A DNA stretch of 64,000 nt from Polaromonas glacialis (GCF_000709345.1 NZ_KL448323.1:1669468-1733467), one strand, 5' to 3'. Positions 10,001 to 17,898 are shown, numbered from the stretch's first letter. Notes: a model not told the origin generated them from the sequence alone. Numbers and translations: made by a program.

Positions 10001-10341
10001 TGGACGCCGAACGCGCGCGCGGCCTGAGCGCCGTCGAAGCGGTGCGCGAGGCCTGCCTGCTGCGCTTCCGGCCGATTTTGATGACGACGATGGCCGCCAT
10101 CCTGGGCGCACTGCCGCTGGCCATCGGCTTTGGCGAAGGAGCGGAATTGCGCCGGCCGCTGGGCATCACCATCATCGGCGGGCTGATCGCCAGCCAGTTG
10201 CTGACGCTGCTCACCACGCCGGTGGTGTATGTGCTGCTCGACAGGCTGCGCCGCCGCAGCGCATCCGAGCGGCATCTGAGCCGCCATCCGCACGACCTGT
10301 CCGACGCGCCGCCCTCCCTCCGGCCGCTGCAACCGCAATGA
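7078..10341 (+). CDS. mdtC: RND multidrug efflux permease 2 (MdtC-like)
   Basis: This 1087-residue RND permease starts at the ATG at 7078 after AGGAG. The N-terminus MNLSGPFINRPIATILLTIG is typical of MdtC. TM4 carries [20 protein letters not shown] and TM10 [20 protein letters not shown], the proton-relay regions. A low-complexity Ser/Thr/Ala insert of about 40 residues (STSTTPATGTATSTNASAS and flanks, roughly residues 779-820) interrupts the C-terminal porter domain just before VTTMVPLSAIASF. This is unusual for the family. It is predicted to pair with the upstream permease and adaptor, as MdtB and MdtC do in E. coli, but the long repeat island between them suggests separate or attenuated transcription. 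Confidence 0.9.
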   Translation: MNLSGPFINRPIATILLTIGLALAGIGAFFVLPVAPLPQVDFPTISVSASLPGASPGTMASSVATPLERRLSVIAGVNEMTSNSGTGSTRISLQFELNRKIDSAAREVQAAINASRADLPATLRSNPTYRKANPASSPVIILALTSRTRSPGQIYDEVSNLVQQKIAQVPGVGDVELGGGSLPAVRVELLPFALNRYGVSMEDVRAALQAANANRPRGAIEGNGQRLQIYASGSTASGGLRASDYRGLIVAWRNGAAIRLSDVAEVSNGVENTNTLGLFNGQPAVIVLVTRQPDANVIATVDGVRALLPELQAQLPPDVELQVASDSTNSIRASLREIEVTLLISIALVVLVVSAFLRSVRATFIPAVATMVSLLGTFGVMYLLGFSLNNLSLMALTVATGFVVDDAIVVLENTSRHIEAGMDRFKAALLGAREVGFTVLSISLSLVAVFIPLLFMGGQTGRLFREFAVTLSAAVMISLVISLTTTPMMCAWLLKPASADKPPGRIARGFENAFKRLLRAYEIALDWALASKLLVMLILLAVIGLNVYLYIAAPKGFFPQQDTGQINGFLRADRSISFQAMQTKLKQLVDTIRADPAVDTVVGFTGGSRAGGGFMFINLKPVAQRSDSGQAVIARLRPQLAQVTGVSLFLNPVQDLRGGGRQSSSTYQYTLKSDNAADLKRWATRLADQMKGASALLDVDTDQEENGVETMVTVDKESAARLGVSSRDVDNALYNAFGQRQVATIYGELNQYKVIMQVAPRYIGSPEALKNIYVPARNAASTSTTPATGTATSTNASASVVNPALRDPSAGQALSSAVTTMVPLSAIASFSENSAAASISHEDGELSTTISYNLATGSTLSDAQAAVRDAEAAISLPNNVRGSFSGTALSAQQSQGEQPLLILAALVVIYIVLGILYESLIHPLTVISTLPSAGVGALLALLLFKMDLSIIALIGIFLLIGIVKKNAILIIDFALDAERARGLSAVEAVREACLLRFRPILMTTMAAILGALPLAIGFGEGAELRRPLGITIIGGLIASQLLTLLTTPVVYVLLDRLRRRSASERHLSRHPHDLSDAPPSLRPLQPQ

Positions 10342-10381
10342 GCCAAGCCGTGCTGATTTTTTTACCCACGCTAAAACCGCT

Positions 10382-10467
10382 GTCATTCCCGCGAAGGCGG
10401 GAATCCATGGTCGTTCGCCATGGCTGGCGTTTCGCGGCGTCTGGATTCCCGCCTTCGCGGGAATGAC
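10382..10467. repeat. Inverted pair of 26-bp ATTCCCGC-type repeats
   Basis: The 26-mer GTCATTCCCGCGAAGGCGGG...AATCCA at 10382-10407 occurs as an exact reverse complement at 10442-10467. Each arm is itself a palindrome (ATTCCCGC...GCGGGAAT). This type of sequence is common between genes in Neisseria (dRS3-like) and other betaproteobacteria. Translated through, it gives SRLRGND-like peptides, so the apparent N-terminal extension of the following gene (starting at 10420) should be rejected. Confidence 0.85.
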
Positions 10468-10485
10468 GAATTCATAAAGTTACCC

Positions 10486-11904
10486 ATGCGCCCAACACTT
10501 CATTCCTGCAAACTCCTCGTTGCGGTCTTGGCCGTGGCGCTCGGCGGCTGCGCCGTCGGCCCCGCCTACCAGCGCCCCGCCACGCCCGACATCAGCAGCT
10601 TCAAGGAGGCCGCCGGCTGGGTTCACGCCGCGCCGGCCGATGCGCTGGAGCGCGGCCCCTGGTGGTCGCTGTTTGGCGACCCGGTGCTGGACCAGTTGGC
10701 CGCCCGGGTCGATGTATCCAACCAAAACGTCGCCGCCGCCGTGGCCGCTTACGCGCAAGCGCGCGCCGTGGTGCGGGAGCAGCGCGCCTCGCTGTTTCCC
10801 GTGGTCTCGCTCAATGGCGGTGCCAACCGCTCGCACAGCAGTTCAAGCAGCAGCGCATCCGGCAGCGGCGGGCGCACCGGCAACAGCTATGACGTCAGCA
10901 TCGGCGGCAGCTGGGAGCCCGATGTCTGGGGCCGCCTGGGCCGCGTGGTGGACAGTGCGTCGGCCAGCGCGCAGGCCAGCGAAGCCGACCTGGCGTCGGC
11001 CCGGCTGTCGGCGCAAGGCGAGCTGGCCGTCAATTACCTGACGCTGCGCCAGGTCGATGCGCAAAAAACGCTGCTTGAAGGCACCCTCGCCGGTTTTCAG
11101 CGCAGTCTGGAAATCACGCAAAACCGCTACACCGCCGGCATCGCGGCCAGGACCGATGTGCTGCAGGCGCAGACCCAGCTGGCCAACGCCCAGGCCGACG
11201 ACGTCGGGCTGCTGCGCCAGCGCGCCCAGCTGGAGCATGCGCTTGCGGTACTGGTGGGCGAAGCGCCGGCTGATTTTTCCGTCGCCCCGAAAGCCTGGAA
11301 GCCGTCGGTGCCTGAAATTCCGGTCGGCATTCCGTCCACCCTGCTGCAGCGCCGCCCCGACATTGCGTCCGCCGAGCGCGCCGTGGCCGTGGCCAACGAA
11401 CAGATCGGCATCGCCCGCAGCGCCTATTACCCCAGCGTGTCGCTGGGCGCCTCGTATGGGCTGGGCGCCAGCCGCGTGGCCGACCTGTTCAGCGCGTCCA
11501 GCAGCGTCTGGTCGCTCGGCCTGTCGGCGGCGCAGGCGCTGTTCAACGCCGGCGCCACCACCGCGCGGGTGCAAGGCAGCGAAGCCGCGCATGCGCAGGC
11601 AGTGGCGCGTTACCGGCAAACCGTTCTAACCGCCTTTCAGGGTGTTGAAGACCAGCTGTCCGCCACCCGTGTCCTCCTGACCCAACAGGATTTGCGCCGC
11701 CAGGCATCCGAAGCCGCCGACCAGGTCGAGCAGCAGGTGCTGAACCGCTACCGCAGCGGCCAGGTCAGCTACACCGAGGTCATCACCGCGCAGGCCACCG
11801 CGCTGAGCGCGCGCCGCGCGCTGGTGCAGGCCCTAGCCGACCGCCAGACCACCGCCGTGGCCCTGATCCAGTCGCTGGGCGGCGGCTGGCAGGCGGGGCG
11901 GTGA
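10486..11904 (+). CDS. Outer-membrane efflux channel lipoprotein (OprM/NodT family)
   Basis: This 472-residue outer-membrane factor would complete the tripartite RND pump. The start chosen is the ATG at 10486, because the longer reading frame begins inside a repeat. The N-terminus is a lipoprotein signal with lipobox LGGC (Cys at residue 22), followed by AVGPAYQRP, the hallmark of OprM/NodT proteins. Two repeated outer-membrane-efflux domains follow, with motifs DVWGRLGR, IGIARSAYYPSVSLGAS, QRRPDIASAER and, near the end, VLNRYRSGQVSYTEVITAQ. It lies about 145 bp after the second permease in the same direction. Whether it shares the permease transcript is uncertain because of the inverted repeat between them. 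Confidence 0.9.
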   Translation: MRPTLHSCKLLVAVLAVALGGCAVGPAYQRPATPDISSFKEAAGWVHAAPADALERGPWWSLFGDPVLDQLAARVDVSNQNVAAAVAAYAQARAVVREQRASLFPVVSLNGGANRSHSSSSSSASGSGGRTGNSYDVSIGGSWEPDVWGRLGRVVDSASASAQASEADLASARLSAQGELAVNYLTLRQVDAQKTLLEGTLAGFQRSLEITQNRYTAGIAARTDVLQAQTQLANAQADDVGLLRQRAQLEHALAVLVGEAPADFSVAPKAWKPSVPEIPVGIPSTLLQRRPDIASAERAVAVANEQIGIARSAYYPSVSLGASYGLGASRVADLFSASSSVWSLGLSAAQALFNAGATTARVQGSEAAHAQAVARYRQTVLTAFQGVEDQLSATRVLLTQQDLRRQASEAADQVEQQVLNRYRSGQVSYTEVITAQATALSARRALVQALADRQTTAVALIQSLGGGWQAGR

Positions 11905-11978
11905 CGGTCTTGCCTCTTTGAAGGAAGTGTGCTCAATGGCTGAATGACACGGCAGGAAAGCGAAGGGTATCCAAGATT

Positions 11979-12050
11979 TATTGCTACTGAATTTATAGCT
12001 GCCAGCACATACCGGTCATGCGCAATATGCCTATTTGATGCTAAAAATTC
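11979..12050. repeat. Dispersed Comamonadaceae palindrome, copy 2
   Basis: TTGCTACTGAATTTATAGCT is followed by a degenerate middle containing TGCGCAATATG and then CTATTTGATGCTAAAAATTC. This is the same layout as the 31194-31260 copy. It sits between the convergent ends of the efflux channel gene and the rlpA-like gene and may help terminate both. Confidence 0.7.
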
Positions 12051-12075
12051 GTTCGCTGGCTAAAACCAGTGCGTT

Positions 12076-12630
12076 CTAACGGCGGAAAGCCGGCTTGCGC
12101 GCGTTGCCGTTCTTTGCCGCGACGCCGGGCTTCACGCTGCCGTCAGGCACCGGCACCGCGATGGGTTCAACCTTGACTTGGGCCACGCCGTCGCCCTTTG
12201 CAATTCCAATCTTGCGCGCCGTGGAAGGCGACAGGTCCACGATCCGGCCCTTCACATGCGGTCCACGATCCTGGATGGTCACCTTCGCGCTCTGGCCGGT
12301 TTCCAGGTTGGTCACCCTGGCGGTAGTGCCCAGCGGCAGGGTCTTGCTCGCAGCGTTGTCGCCATGCGGGTTCATCCTGGTGCCATCGGCCATTTTTTTG
12401 CCGGTGAACTTTTTCGCATACACCGAGGCTGTTCCTACGCGTTGGTGGCCCGACAGGTCAGGCTTCGCTTTAACTTTCGGGGAGGACTTGGCGTGTGGCG
12501 GCGACGGTGCAGAGTGCGCTGCGGCCTTGCCTGCGGCGCGTGCATCGGGTCCGAGTCCGGCAGCGCAAACGACGACGGCGCACAACGGCCACCAGCCGGC
12601 AAGGCGCTGCAAACAGGATTTCAAAGACAT
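12076..12630 (-). CDS. rlpA: RlpA-like double-psi beta-barrel protein
   Basis: This 184-residue exported protein has a signal sequence (LAGWWPLCAVVVCAAGLGPDARA), a Lys/Pro-rich linker, then a double-psi beta-barrel domain from about residue 65: GTASVYAKKFTGKKMADGTRMNP, LPLGTTARVTNLETGQSAKVTIQDRGP and GRIVDLSPSTARKIG. These are the characteristic RlpA segments, including the R-D-R/Q-G-P loop. RlpA proteins are septal-ring lytic transglycosylases or their relatives acting on denuded glycan strands in the periplasm. There is no SPOR domain at the C-terminus and no lipobox, so it is a short RlpA-like form. It is convergent with the efflux channel gene and divergent from the CorA-like gene. Confidence 0.8.
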   Translation of the reverse strand: MSLKSCLQRLAGWWPLCAVVVCAAGLGPDARAAGKAAAHSAPSPPHAKSSPKVKAKPDLSGHQRVGTASVYAKKFTGKKMADGTRMNPHGDNAASKTLPLGTTARVTNLETGQSAKVTIQDRGPHVKGRIVDLSPSTARKIGIAKGDGVAQVKVEPIAVPVPDGSVKPGVAAKNGNARKPAFRR

Positions 12631-12769
12631 TTTTTAATCCTTCCTGAAGGTCATGGCGCCCGTGTTGACTGGCAGGCCACCGGAGCGTGATGTTCGCCGT
12701 AAAACAATGGCAGCATGCGCCAGGCAGCCTGGCAAGACAAGCCGCCAGCCGCACCTTTAAACTGCGGCA

Positions 12770-14467
12770 ATGCCGATTTCACCCTCCACCCATTGCGCCC
12801 CAGACGCTGCCAGCCCAGCGAAACCGGCCGTCCGGCATTTCCGCCAGGCGCTGCTCTGGCCCGTGCGGCTGATGCCCAACACGGACGCGAAGCGCCCGCA
12901 CCAAGCCCCCTGGCAAGTGCTGCGCGAACTCGGCGATGCATCGCCCTGGCGCGAAGAGGTCGAGGAATACACCGGCCACGACGTCGAGGGTTTCCAGGAA
13001 CGACACTACAACGAATTCGTCAGCTTTCTGCCCTATGTGCAGCGCTTTCTCTATGGCGAAGGCCGCTCGCGCAAGCAAGCGGCCGGCAGCCCGGGCAACG
13101 AAGGCGATTCGCCGATGCGCACCTTCCGCCGTCGCGACATCGCAGCGGTGCGGCTGGTGGCGCACCCCGGCGACGCGCCCGTCACGCTCACGGTGGCGCA
13201 TTGCGACCTGTATTTCTTTTTCGACGTAGACGTGGTGCTGCTCAACCTTGAAGTCTTTACCGACCACCTGAGCCTGGCGCAGGCGCAGGAACTGCTCTAC
13301 CGATTTGGCCGCGCCTTTCCGGCGGGCTGGGACGACCAGGGCGCCGCCCTGCACTGCATGACCAGCGTCGAGTGGCTGGCGGCCGACGGCAGCGTGCTGG
13401 CGCGCTCGGACGCGCAGCAGCGCGGCGCCTTCATCGCGCATGTCGCCCAGCACCGCGCGCCGCGCATCGCGGCGCATTGGGACTTCGTCATGCAGCCGCT
13501 GGTCAGCGACCATTCCGACGCGCCCGGCCTGCTGCGCTATCGCCAGATCGAGTACTACCGGATGCCGGTGATGGCCTGGCTGGCGCTGGAAGATCCGCGC
13601 CGGCTCACGCGCAACGACTTCATCCGGCTGGCGCTGGTGACTGGCGCCGGCACGTCGGACGTTGACCTGCCCTACGCCGAGCAGCATGTCGCCGATTTCG
13701 AGCAGCGCTTTTGCTACGACCGCTTCTGGTCCGGCGCCGGCGCGGCCCCGAACACGCGCTACCTGTGCAACGGCCATGCGCTGGTCGTGGTGGGTGATGC
13801 GCGCTCGGCGTTTTTTTGCGACAGCGAGCGCGGCGTGCTGGCGCAGTTCCGGCACCAGCACTTCCTGCTGTTCCTGATCGCGCATTTCCAGAAAGCCGCC
13901 CTACTGATGTTCTCGGACCAGCTGGTCGAGGCGCTCAAGCACCTTGACATTTACAGTGTCACGAGCGTCAAGACGTTCAAGCGCCTGATCCGGTCGAGCT
14001 TCGAGCGTTTCCTGCGCTTTACCCACCGCTACTGGTTCCACGAGATTTCCGAGCAGGCACAGGTGCGCGCGCTGTCGCACCTGTGCACCACGCACCTGGG
14101 GCTGGACCCGCTCTACAACGAGGTCAAGGAGCGCATTGCCGACATGAACACCTACCTCGACGCCGACAGCCTGCGCCGCCAGGCCAGCACCGTGGTGCGC
14201 CTGACCGTGGTCACGCTGTTTGGCCTGATCGGCACCATCACCACCGGCTTTCTCGGCATGAACCTGCTGGCCGAGGCCGACGCGCCGCTGTGGCGCAAGG
14301 CAATGTGGTTTGGCATCGTGTTTGTACTGACCAGCTGGCTGACGCTCTACACCCTGGTCAAGTCGCAGCGTCTTTCGGACTTCATCGATGCGCTGTCCAA
14401 CGACCGCCTGAGCCTGCGCAGCAAGCTCGGTGCGCTGGCGCGCGTGTGGCGGCCGGGGTCGGATTGA
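12770..14467 (+). CDS. CorA-like membrane protein with GMN motif
   Basis: This 565-residue protein has a large, mostly cytoplasmic N-terminal region and two closely spaced C-terminal membrane helices (about 474-499 and 512-531). The first helix ends in GFLGMN (GMN at 496-498), the selectivity signature of CorA magnesium and divalent-cation channels. A predicted helical stalk (about 370-470, including ERIADMNTYLDAD) precedes the pore helix, as in CorA. The N-terminal 350 residues, however, do not look like the usual CorA domain. They contain AHCDLYFFFDVDVVLLNLEV and many aromatic residues. CorA proteins are usually 310-370 residues, so this is a long variant. It is probably an ion transporter; the substrate is not known. 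No obvious operon partner except the micro-protein downstream. Confidence 0.65.
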   Translation: MPISPSTHCAPDAASPAKPAVRHFRQALLWPVRLMPNTDAKRPHQAPWQVLRELGDASPWREEVEEYTGHDVEGFQERHYNEFVSFLPYVQRFLYGEGRSRKQAAGSPGNEGDSPMRTFRRRDIAAVRLVAHPGDAPVTLTVAHCDLYFFFDVDVVLLNLEVFTDHLSLAQAQELLYRFGRAFPAGWDDQGAALHCMTSVEWLAADGSVLARSDAQQRGAFIAHVAQHRAPRIAAHWDFVMQPLVSDHSDAPGLLRYRQIEYYRMPVMAWLALEDPRRLTRNDFIRLALVTGAGTSDVDLPYAEQHVADFEQRFCYDRFWSGAGAAPNTRYLCNGHALVVVGDARSAFFCDSERGVLAQFRHQHFLLFLIAHFQKAALLMFSDQLVEALKHLDIYSVTSVKTFKRLIRSSFERFLRFTHRYWFHEISEQAQVRALSHLCTTHLGLDPLYNEVKERIADMNTYLDADSLRRQASTVVRLTVVTLFGLIGTITTGFLGMNLLAEADAPLWRKAMWFGIVFVLTSWLTLYTLVKSQRLSDFIDALSNDRLSLRSKLGALARVWRPGSD

Positions 14468-14572
14468 CTATTCAGCCCTGAAAACCGTCTGCAACGCCCC
14501 ACTGTTGACCTGGATCAGAATATCCTTAGAGCGAATGGGGGATAGTCGATTCAAACAAAGGGAGCGACCACC

Positions 14573-14716
14573 ATGAAACTGCTGACTGACCTTTTTTCCA
14601 CCGACTATGGCTTGATGAGCATCAGCGGCATTGTGTTCATGATGGGCATGGGCGTGTTCTTTCTGCGCCTGTTCATGGGCAAGATGAAGCACGACCCGAC
14701 GGCACCCCAGAAGTAA
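14573..14716 (+). CDS. DUF3149-type single-span membrane micro-protein
   Basis: A 47-codon gene (ATG 14573, TAA 14714-14716) preceded by GGGAGCGACCACC, a good ribosome-binding site. The peptide begins MKLLTDLFSTDYGLMSISG, has one hydrophobic helix (IVFMMGMGVFFLRLFM, Met/Phe-rich) and ends with a short basic and acidic tail (GKMKHDPTAPQK). This matches my memory of the DUF3149 family of about 50 residues in betaproteobacteria. Function is unknown. It stands alone, about 100 bp after the CorA-like gene in the same direction. Confidence 0.8.
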   Translation: MKLLTDLFSTDYGLMSISGIVFMMGMGVFFLRLFMGKMKHDPTAPQK

Positions 14717-14747
14717 GCCGCCACTGCGCGCCTGGCGCTGCCACTTG

Positions 14748-14806
14748 AAGCCAAAACTGGCACTTTGCGCAATATCAGCGGGCGTTTAATGCTATCAAAT
14801 ATAGAG
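14748..14806. repeat. Dispersed Comamonadaceae palindrome, copy 3 (reverse orientation)
   Basis: Read on the minus strand this gives GCTCTATATTTGATAGCATT, a middle with ATTGCGCAAAGTGCC and then AGTTTTGGC. It is a degenerate copy lying between the micro-protein gene and the convergent LysR gene. Confidence 0.55.
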
Positions 14807-14814
14807 CATCTTAC

Positions 14815-15756
14815 TTAACCAGCGGGTGCCTGTTCCCGCCGATGCAGTGCCGCCAGAAAAAACCGCGTGGCATCGCTCAGCGGCCTGTCCCTGCGGGTGA
14901 TGGAGCCAAACGACTCCATCTTGTGCTGGATGGGGCATGGCAGCACCCTGAGCAGCCCGTGCCGCGCGTAGGTGTCGGCAATCGACAGCGGCACGACGCC
15001 GATCATGTCGGTTTCGGCAATCAAATTGGTCGTCGTCAGGATGGACGCGGTTTCGATCAGTCCCCGGGGCAAAGGCGCCTGCTGCATCCTGAACTCCTGC
15101 TCCAGCACCTCGCGCATCGGGCTGCCGGTAGGCTGCAATATCCACGGGTAGCCCAGCAGGCTGGCGAACGGCACTGACTTCTTGCTGGCCAGCGGGTGAT
15201 GGATGCCCACGACGACGGCCAGCGCCTCGTTTTCAAGCGGCGTGAATTCATTGCCAGCCCACTGCTCGCCGCGAATCCGCCCAATCGCCACGTCCAGCAC
15301 CCCTTCTTGCAACAGTTCGAACAGGCGGTCGCTGGTGTCCAGCGTCACATCAATCGACAGCAGCGGGTAGGCTTTTTTCAGCGCGATGATGGCTTGCGTC
15401 AGCAAGGTCGGCGACGGCGCCATGATGCTGCCCACCGACAGCCGGCCCGAACTGCCCAGCTGCAACTCGGCCAGCTCCCGCGTCATCGACTCGATGGAGC
15501 CGCGCAGGCCGCGGAAATGGCCCAGCACGCTGCTTCCTGCCGGCGTCAGCTTCTGGCCGCGCCCGACCCGCTCGAACAATTTTTGCCCCAGCGCCGATTC
15601 CAGCTCCTGAATCATCTTGGTCGCGGCCGGCTGCGTCATGCCCAGTTCGCCGGACGCCTTGCGCAAGGTGCCGTGTTCGCCCACGGCCAGGATCAGCGCA
15701 ACCTGTCGCATGCGCAGGCGGTTGAGAAGCTGGGGAATTGGCGATGGGTGTGGCAT
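14815..15756 (-). CDS. LysR-family transcriptional regulator of the sugar-acid cluster
   Basis: This 313-residue LysR-type regulator has an N-terminal winged helix-turn-helix (about residues 15-75: RQVALILAVGEHGTLRKASGELGMTQPAATKMIQELESALG) and a periplasmic-binding-protein-like effector domain (about 100-305: GRLSVGSIMAPSPTLL onward). It has the GbpR/GalR-like look of regulators for sugar or aromatic acids. It is divergent from the binding protein/PdxA/dehydratase/lyase cluster across a 136-bp gap that contains an A/T-rich dyad, so it probably controls that cluster and itself. The effector cannot be inferred. Confidence 0.88.
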   Translation of the reverse strand: MPHPSPIPQLLNRLRMRQVALILAVGEHGTLRKASGELGMTQPAATKMIQELESALGQKLFERVGRGQKLTPAGSSVLGHFRGLRGSIESMTRELAELQLGSSGRLSVGSIMAPSPTLLTQAIIALKKAYPLLSIDVTLDTSDRLFELLQEGVLDVAIGRIRGEQWAGNEFTPLENEALAVVVGIHHPLASKKSVPFASLLGYPWILQPTGSPMREVLEQEFRMQQAPLPRGLIETASILTTTNLIAETDMIGVVPLSIADTYARHGLLRVLPCPIQHKMESFGSITRRDRPLSDATRFFLAALHRREQAPAG

Positions 15757-15801
15757 GACGGGCTGGCGCGATGCGCCTGGTCGATTGATTACTGCAGCTT
15801 A

Positions 15802-15822
15802 TCAAATAATCAATTATTTTGA
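15802..15822. promoter_or_regulatory. Candidate LysR operator dyad
   Basis: The sequence TCAAATAAT-CA-ATTATTTTGA is an A/T-rich near-perfect dyad in an otherwise GC-rich region. It contains a T-N11-A spacing and lies in the gap between the divergent LysR gene and the binding-protein gene, about 50 bp upstream of the former and 70 bp upstream of the latter. Assignment is inference. Confidence 0.45.
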
Positions 15823-15892
15823 ATTTACGACAAGTGTCCGCATCCCTACCATCACCTCATTCATCGACAGCCCACGATCCGGAGACAAACCC

Positions 15893-16858
15893 ATGAAACT
15901 TTTTCCTGCATTGCTGGTGGCGGCCTGCGCCCTCGCCTGCCAAACCCATGCCGCCGCCCAGCAGGACTGGCCGGCCCGGCCGGTCAAGATCCTGGTCGGT
16001 TCAGCCCCCGGCGGCGGCACCGACGCCATGGCGCGCGCCGTCGCCGACCGGCTGGGGCCGCTGCTCAAGCAGCCGGTGGTGGTCGAAAACCGCCCCGGCG
16101 CGTCCAACACGCTGGCCGCCGATGTCACGGCCAAGTCCACCGACGGCCACACGATGGTCATGGGCGTCTCGACCGCGCACGCGATTGCGCCGCACCTGCT
16201 CAAGCTCGGCTACGACAGCGACAAGGACCTGGTGCCGGTGGTGTTCGTCGGCGCGGTGCCCAATGTGCTGGTGGTCAACAACGCGCTGCCGGTCGATTCG
16301 GTCCCGTCGCTGGTCAAGCTGGCCAAGGAAAAGCCCGGCCAGCTCAATTACGCTTCCAGTGGTTCCGGCAGCACGCAGCACATCGCGGCTGAACTGTTCA
16401 AGGACGCAGCGGGCATTTTCATCACGCACATTCCCTACCGGGGGAGCGGCCCGGCACTGATTGACCTGGTTGGCGGCCAGGTGCAGCTGAGCTTTGACAC
16501 CATGCCCGCTGTCATCGGGCAGATCAAAAATGGACGTATCAAGCCTCTGGCCGTAGCCAGCGCCAAGCGCAATCCGCAACTGCCTAACGTACCAACCATG
16601 GCGGAAGCCGGCCTTAAAGGCGTGGAAATGAATGCCTGGTACGGCATCTATATGCCGTCGTCCACGCCCAAGGCGGTGCAGGATCGCGTTTTCACCGAAG
16701 TCACCAGGGTGCTGGCCATGCCTGAGACGCAAGCCCGGCTGGTCGCCATCGGCGCCGACCTGACGCCCATGACGCGGGCGCAGTTCGCGGAGTTTCACGC
16801 GTCTGAAAACAAACGCTACGGCGAGCTGATCGCGCGTAAAAACATCAAGCTGGACTAA
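15893..16858 (+). CDS. Bug-type tripartite tricarboxylate transporter substrate-binding protein
   Basis: This is a 321-residue secreted periplasmic binding protein. The start is the ATG at 15893, where a signal peptide begins (MKLFPALLVAACALACQTHAA), with GGAG upstream; longer in-frame starts lie inside the LysR promoter. The mature protein opens with DWPARPVKILVGSAPGGGTDAMAR, the Bug/TctC signature, and has YASSGSGSTQHIAAELFK, HIPYRGSGPALIDLVGGQVQLSFD and ALPV-type loops that bind carboxylates. No TctA/TctB membrane partners are nearby, as is usual for orphan Bug proteins in Comamonadaceae. As first gene of the cluster it probably captures the sugar acid or a related carboxylate. Confidence 0.88.
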   Translation: MKLFPALLVAACALACQTHAAAQQDWPARPVKILVGSAPGGGTDAMARAVADRLGPLLKQPVVVENRPGASNTLAADVTAKSTDGHTMVMGVSTAHAIAPHLLKLGYDSDKDLVPVVFVGAVPNVLVVNNALPVDSVPSLVKLAKEKPGQLNYASSGSGSTQHIAAELFKDAAGIFITHIPYRGSGPALIDLVGGQVQLSFDTMPAVIGQIKNGRIKPLAVASAKRNPQLPNVPTMAEAGLKGVEMNAWYGIYMPSSTPKAVQDRVFTEVTRVLAMPETQARLVAIGADLTPMTRAQFAEFHASENKRYGELIARKNIKLD

Positions 16859-16863
16859 AAACC

Positions 16864-17883
16864 ATGACAACCCAAAGCAAACCCGTGGTGGCCCTGACCC
16901 TGGGCGACGCGGCCGGCATTGGCCCCGAGTTGATCGCCCGGCTGCTGGGCCAGCCCGGCATCACGGACAGCGCCAACATTGTGCTGGTCGGCGATCCGTG
17001 GCTGTGGCAGGACGGCCAAGCCGTTGCCGGTCAAACCGTCGCCACGCAGGCCGTTTCGACATTGACCCAGGTGCGCGGCCGCGCCGACCAAAGCCTGCCT
17101 GCCTTCCTGGCCATCGAGACGATCCGGCCCGAACAGGTGCAGCGCAGCCAGGCGCAGGCGGCATGCGGCGCGTCGGTGCTGCAGGTGCTGAACCTGTGCA
17201 TGGACGGCGCCAAGCGCGGCGAAGTCGATGCCATCTGCTTTGCGCCGCTCAACAAGTTCGCCATGAAGCTGGGCGGCCTCAAGCATGAAGACGAACTGCA
17301 CCACTTTGCCCAGTACCTGGGCGTGACCGGCTATTTTTGCGAGTTCAACACGCTGGGCGACCTGTGGACGGCGCGCGTGTCGTCGCACATTCCGCTCAAG
17401 AATGCAGCAAGCATGCTGAGCAAGGAACGCATCATGGACGCCGCGCGGCTGATCTACCGGTCGCTGCAGGCCAGCGGCACGGCAAATCCCAAAGTGGCGA
17501 TTGCCGCGTTCAACCCGCACGGCGGCGACGGCGGCAGCTGCGGTCGCGAGGAAATCGACATCATCGCGCCGTCCGTTGCCGAATTGCGCGCCAGCGGATT
17601 TCCGGTCGATGGCCCGTTTCCGGCCGACACGATCTTTTTAAAGGCACGTGACGGCCAGTACCAGGCCATCGTCACCATGTACCACGACCAGGGCCAAATC
17701 GCCATCAAGCTGATGGGTTTCAGCAAGGGCGTGACCGTGCAGGGCGGCCTGCCGCTGCCCATCACCACGCCGGCGCACGGCACGGCGTATGACATCGCGG
17801 GCAAAGGCCTAGCCGATGTGAACGCCACGCTCAACGCCTTTCACATCGCCTGCCGCATGGGTGCGGCACGGCTTCATTCCTGA
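16864..17883 (+). CDS. PdxA-family dehydrogenase (PdxA2-like)
   Basis: This 339-residue protein belongs to the PdxA family of NAD-dependent, metal-dependent beta-hydroxyacid oxidative decarboxylases. The N-terminus VVALTLGDAAGIGPELIARL is typical. Candidate metal ligands are His175 (SSHIPL), His219 (NPHGGDGG) and His274 (MYHDQGQ), spaced as in E. coli PdxA. TPAHGTAYDIAGKG follows at 302-315. Because it sits 5 bp after a binding protein and before a sugar-acid dehydratase, a catabolic PdxA2-type role is more likely than vitamin B6 synthesis. In known D-threonate/D-erythronate pathways PdxA2 is accompanied by a DUF1537 kinase, and none is present here. Other members of the family act on aromatic cis-dihydrodiols (TphB). 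The substrate is therefore open. Confidence 0.8.
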   Translation: MTTQSKPVVALTLGDAAGIGPELIARLLGQPGITDSANIVLVGDPWLWQDGQAVAGQTVATQAVSTLTQVRGRADQSLPAFLAIETIRPEQVQRSQAQAACGASVLQVLNLCMDGAKRGEVDAICFAPLNKFAMKLGGLKHEDELHHFAQYLGVTGYFCEFNTLGDLWTARVSSHIPLKNAASMLSKERIMDAARLIYRSLQASGTANPKVAIAAFNPHGGDGGSCGREEIDIIAPSVAELRASGFPVDGPFPADTIFLKARDGQYQAIVTMYHDQGQIAIKLMGFSKGVTVQGGLPLPITTPAHGTAYDIAGKGLADVNATLNAFHIACRMGAARLHS

Positions 17884-17898
17884 AGAAAAGTCATCATC

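Noticed and set aside
10420..10485. N-terminal extension of the efflux channel protein
   Set aside because: It is the translation of the ATTCCCGC-type repeat (SRLRGND); the lipoprotein signal starts at the ATG at 10486.
16864..17883. Vitamin B6 biosynthesis PdxA
   Set aside because: Family membership is clear, but the gene sits in a catabolic cluster next to a binding protein and sugar-acid enzymes and is not beside ksgA/rsmA or surA as housekeeping pdxA usually is.
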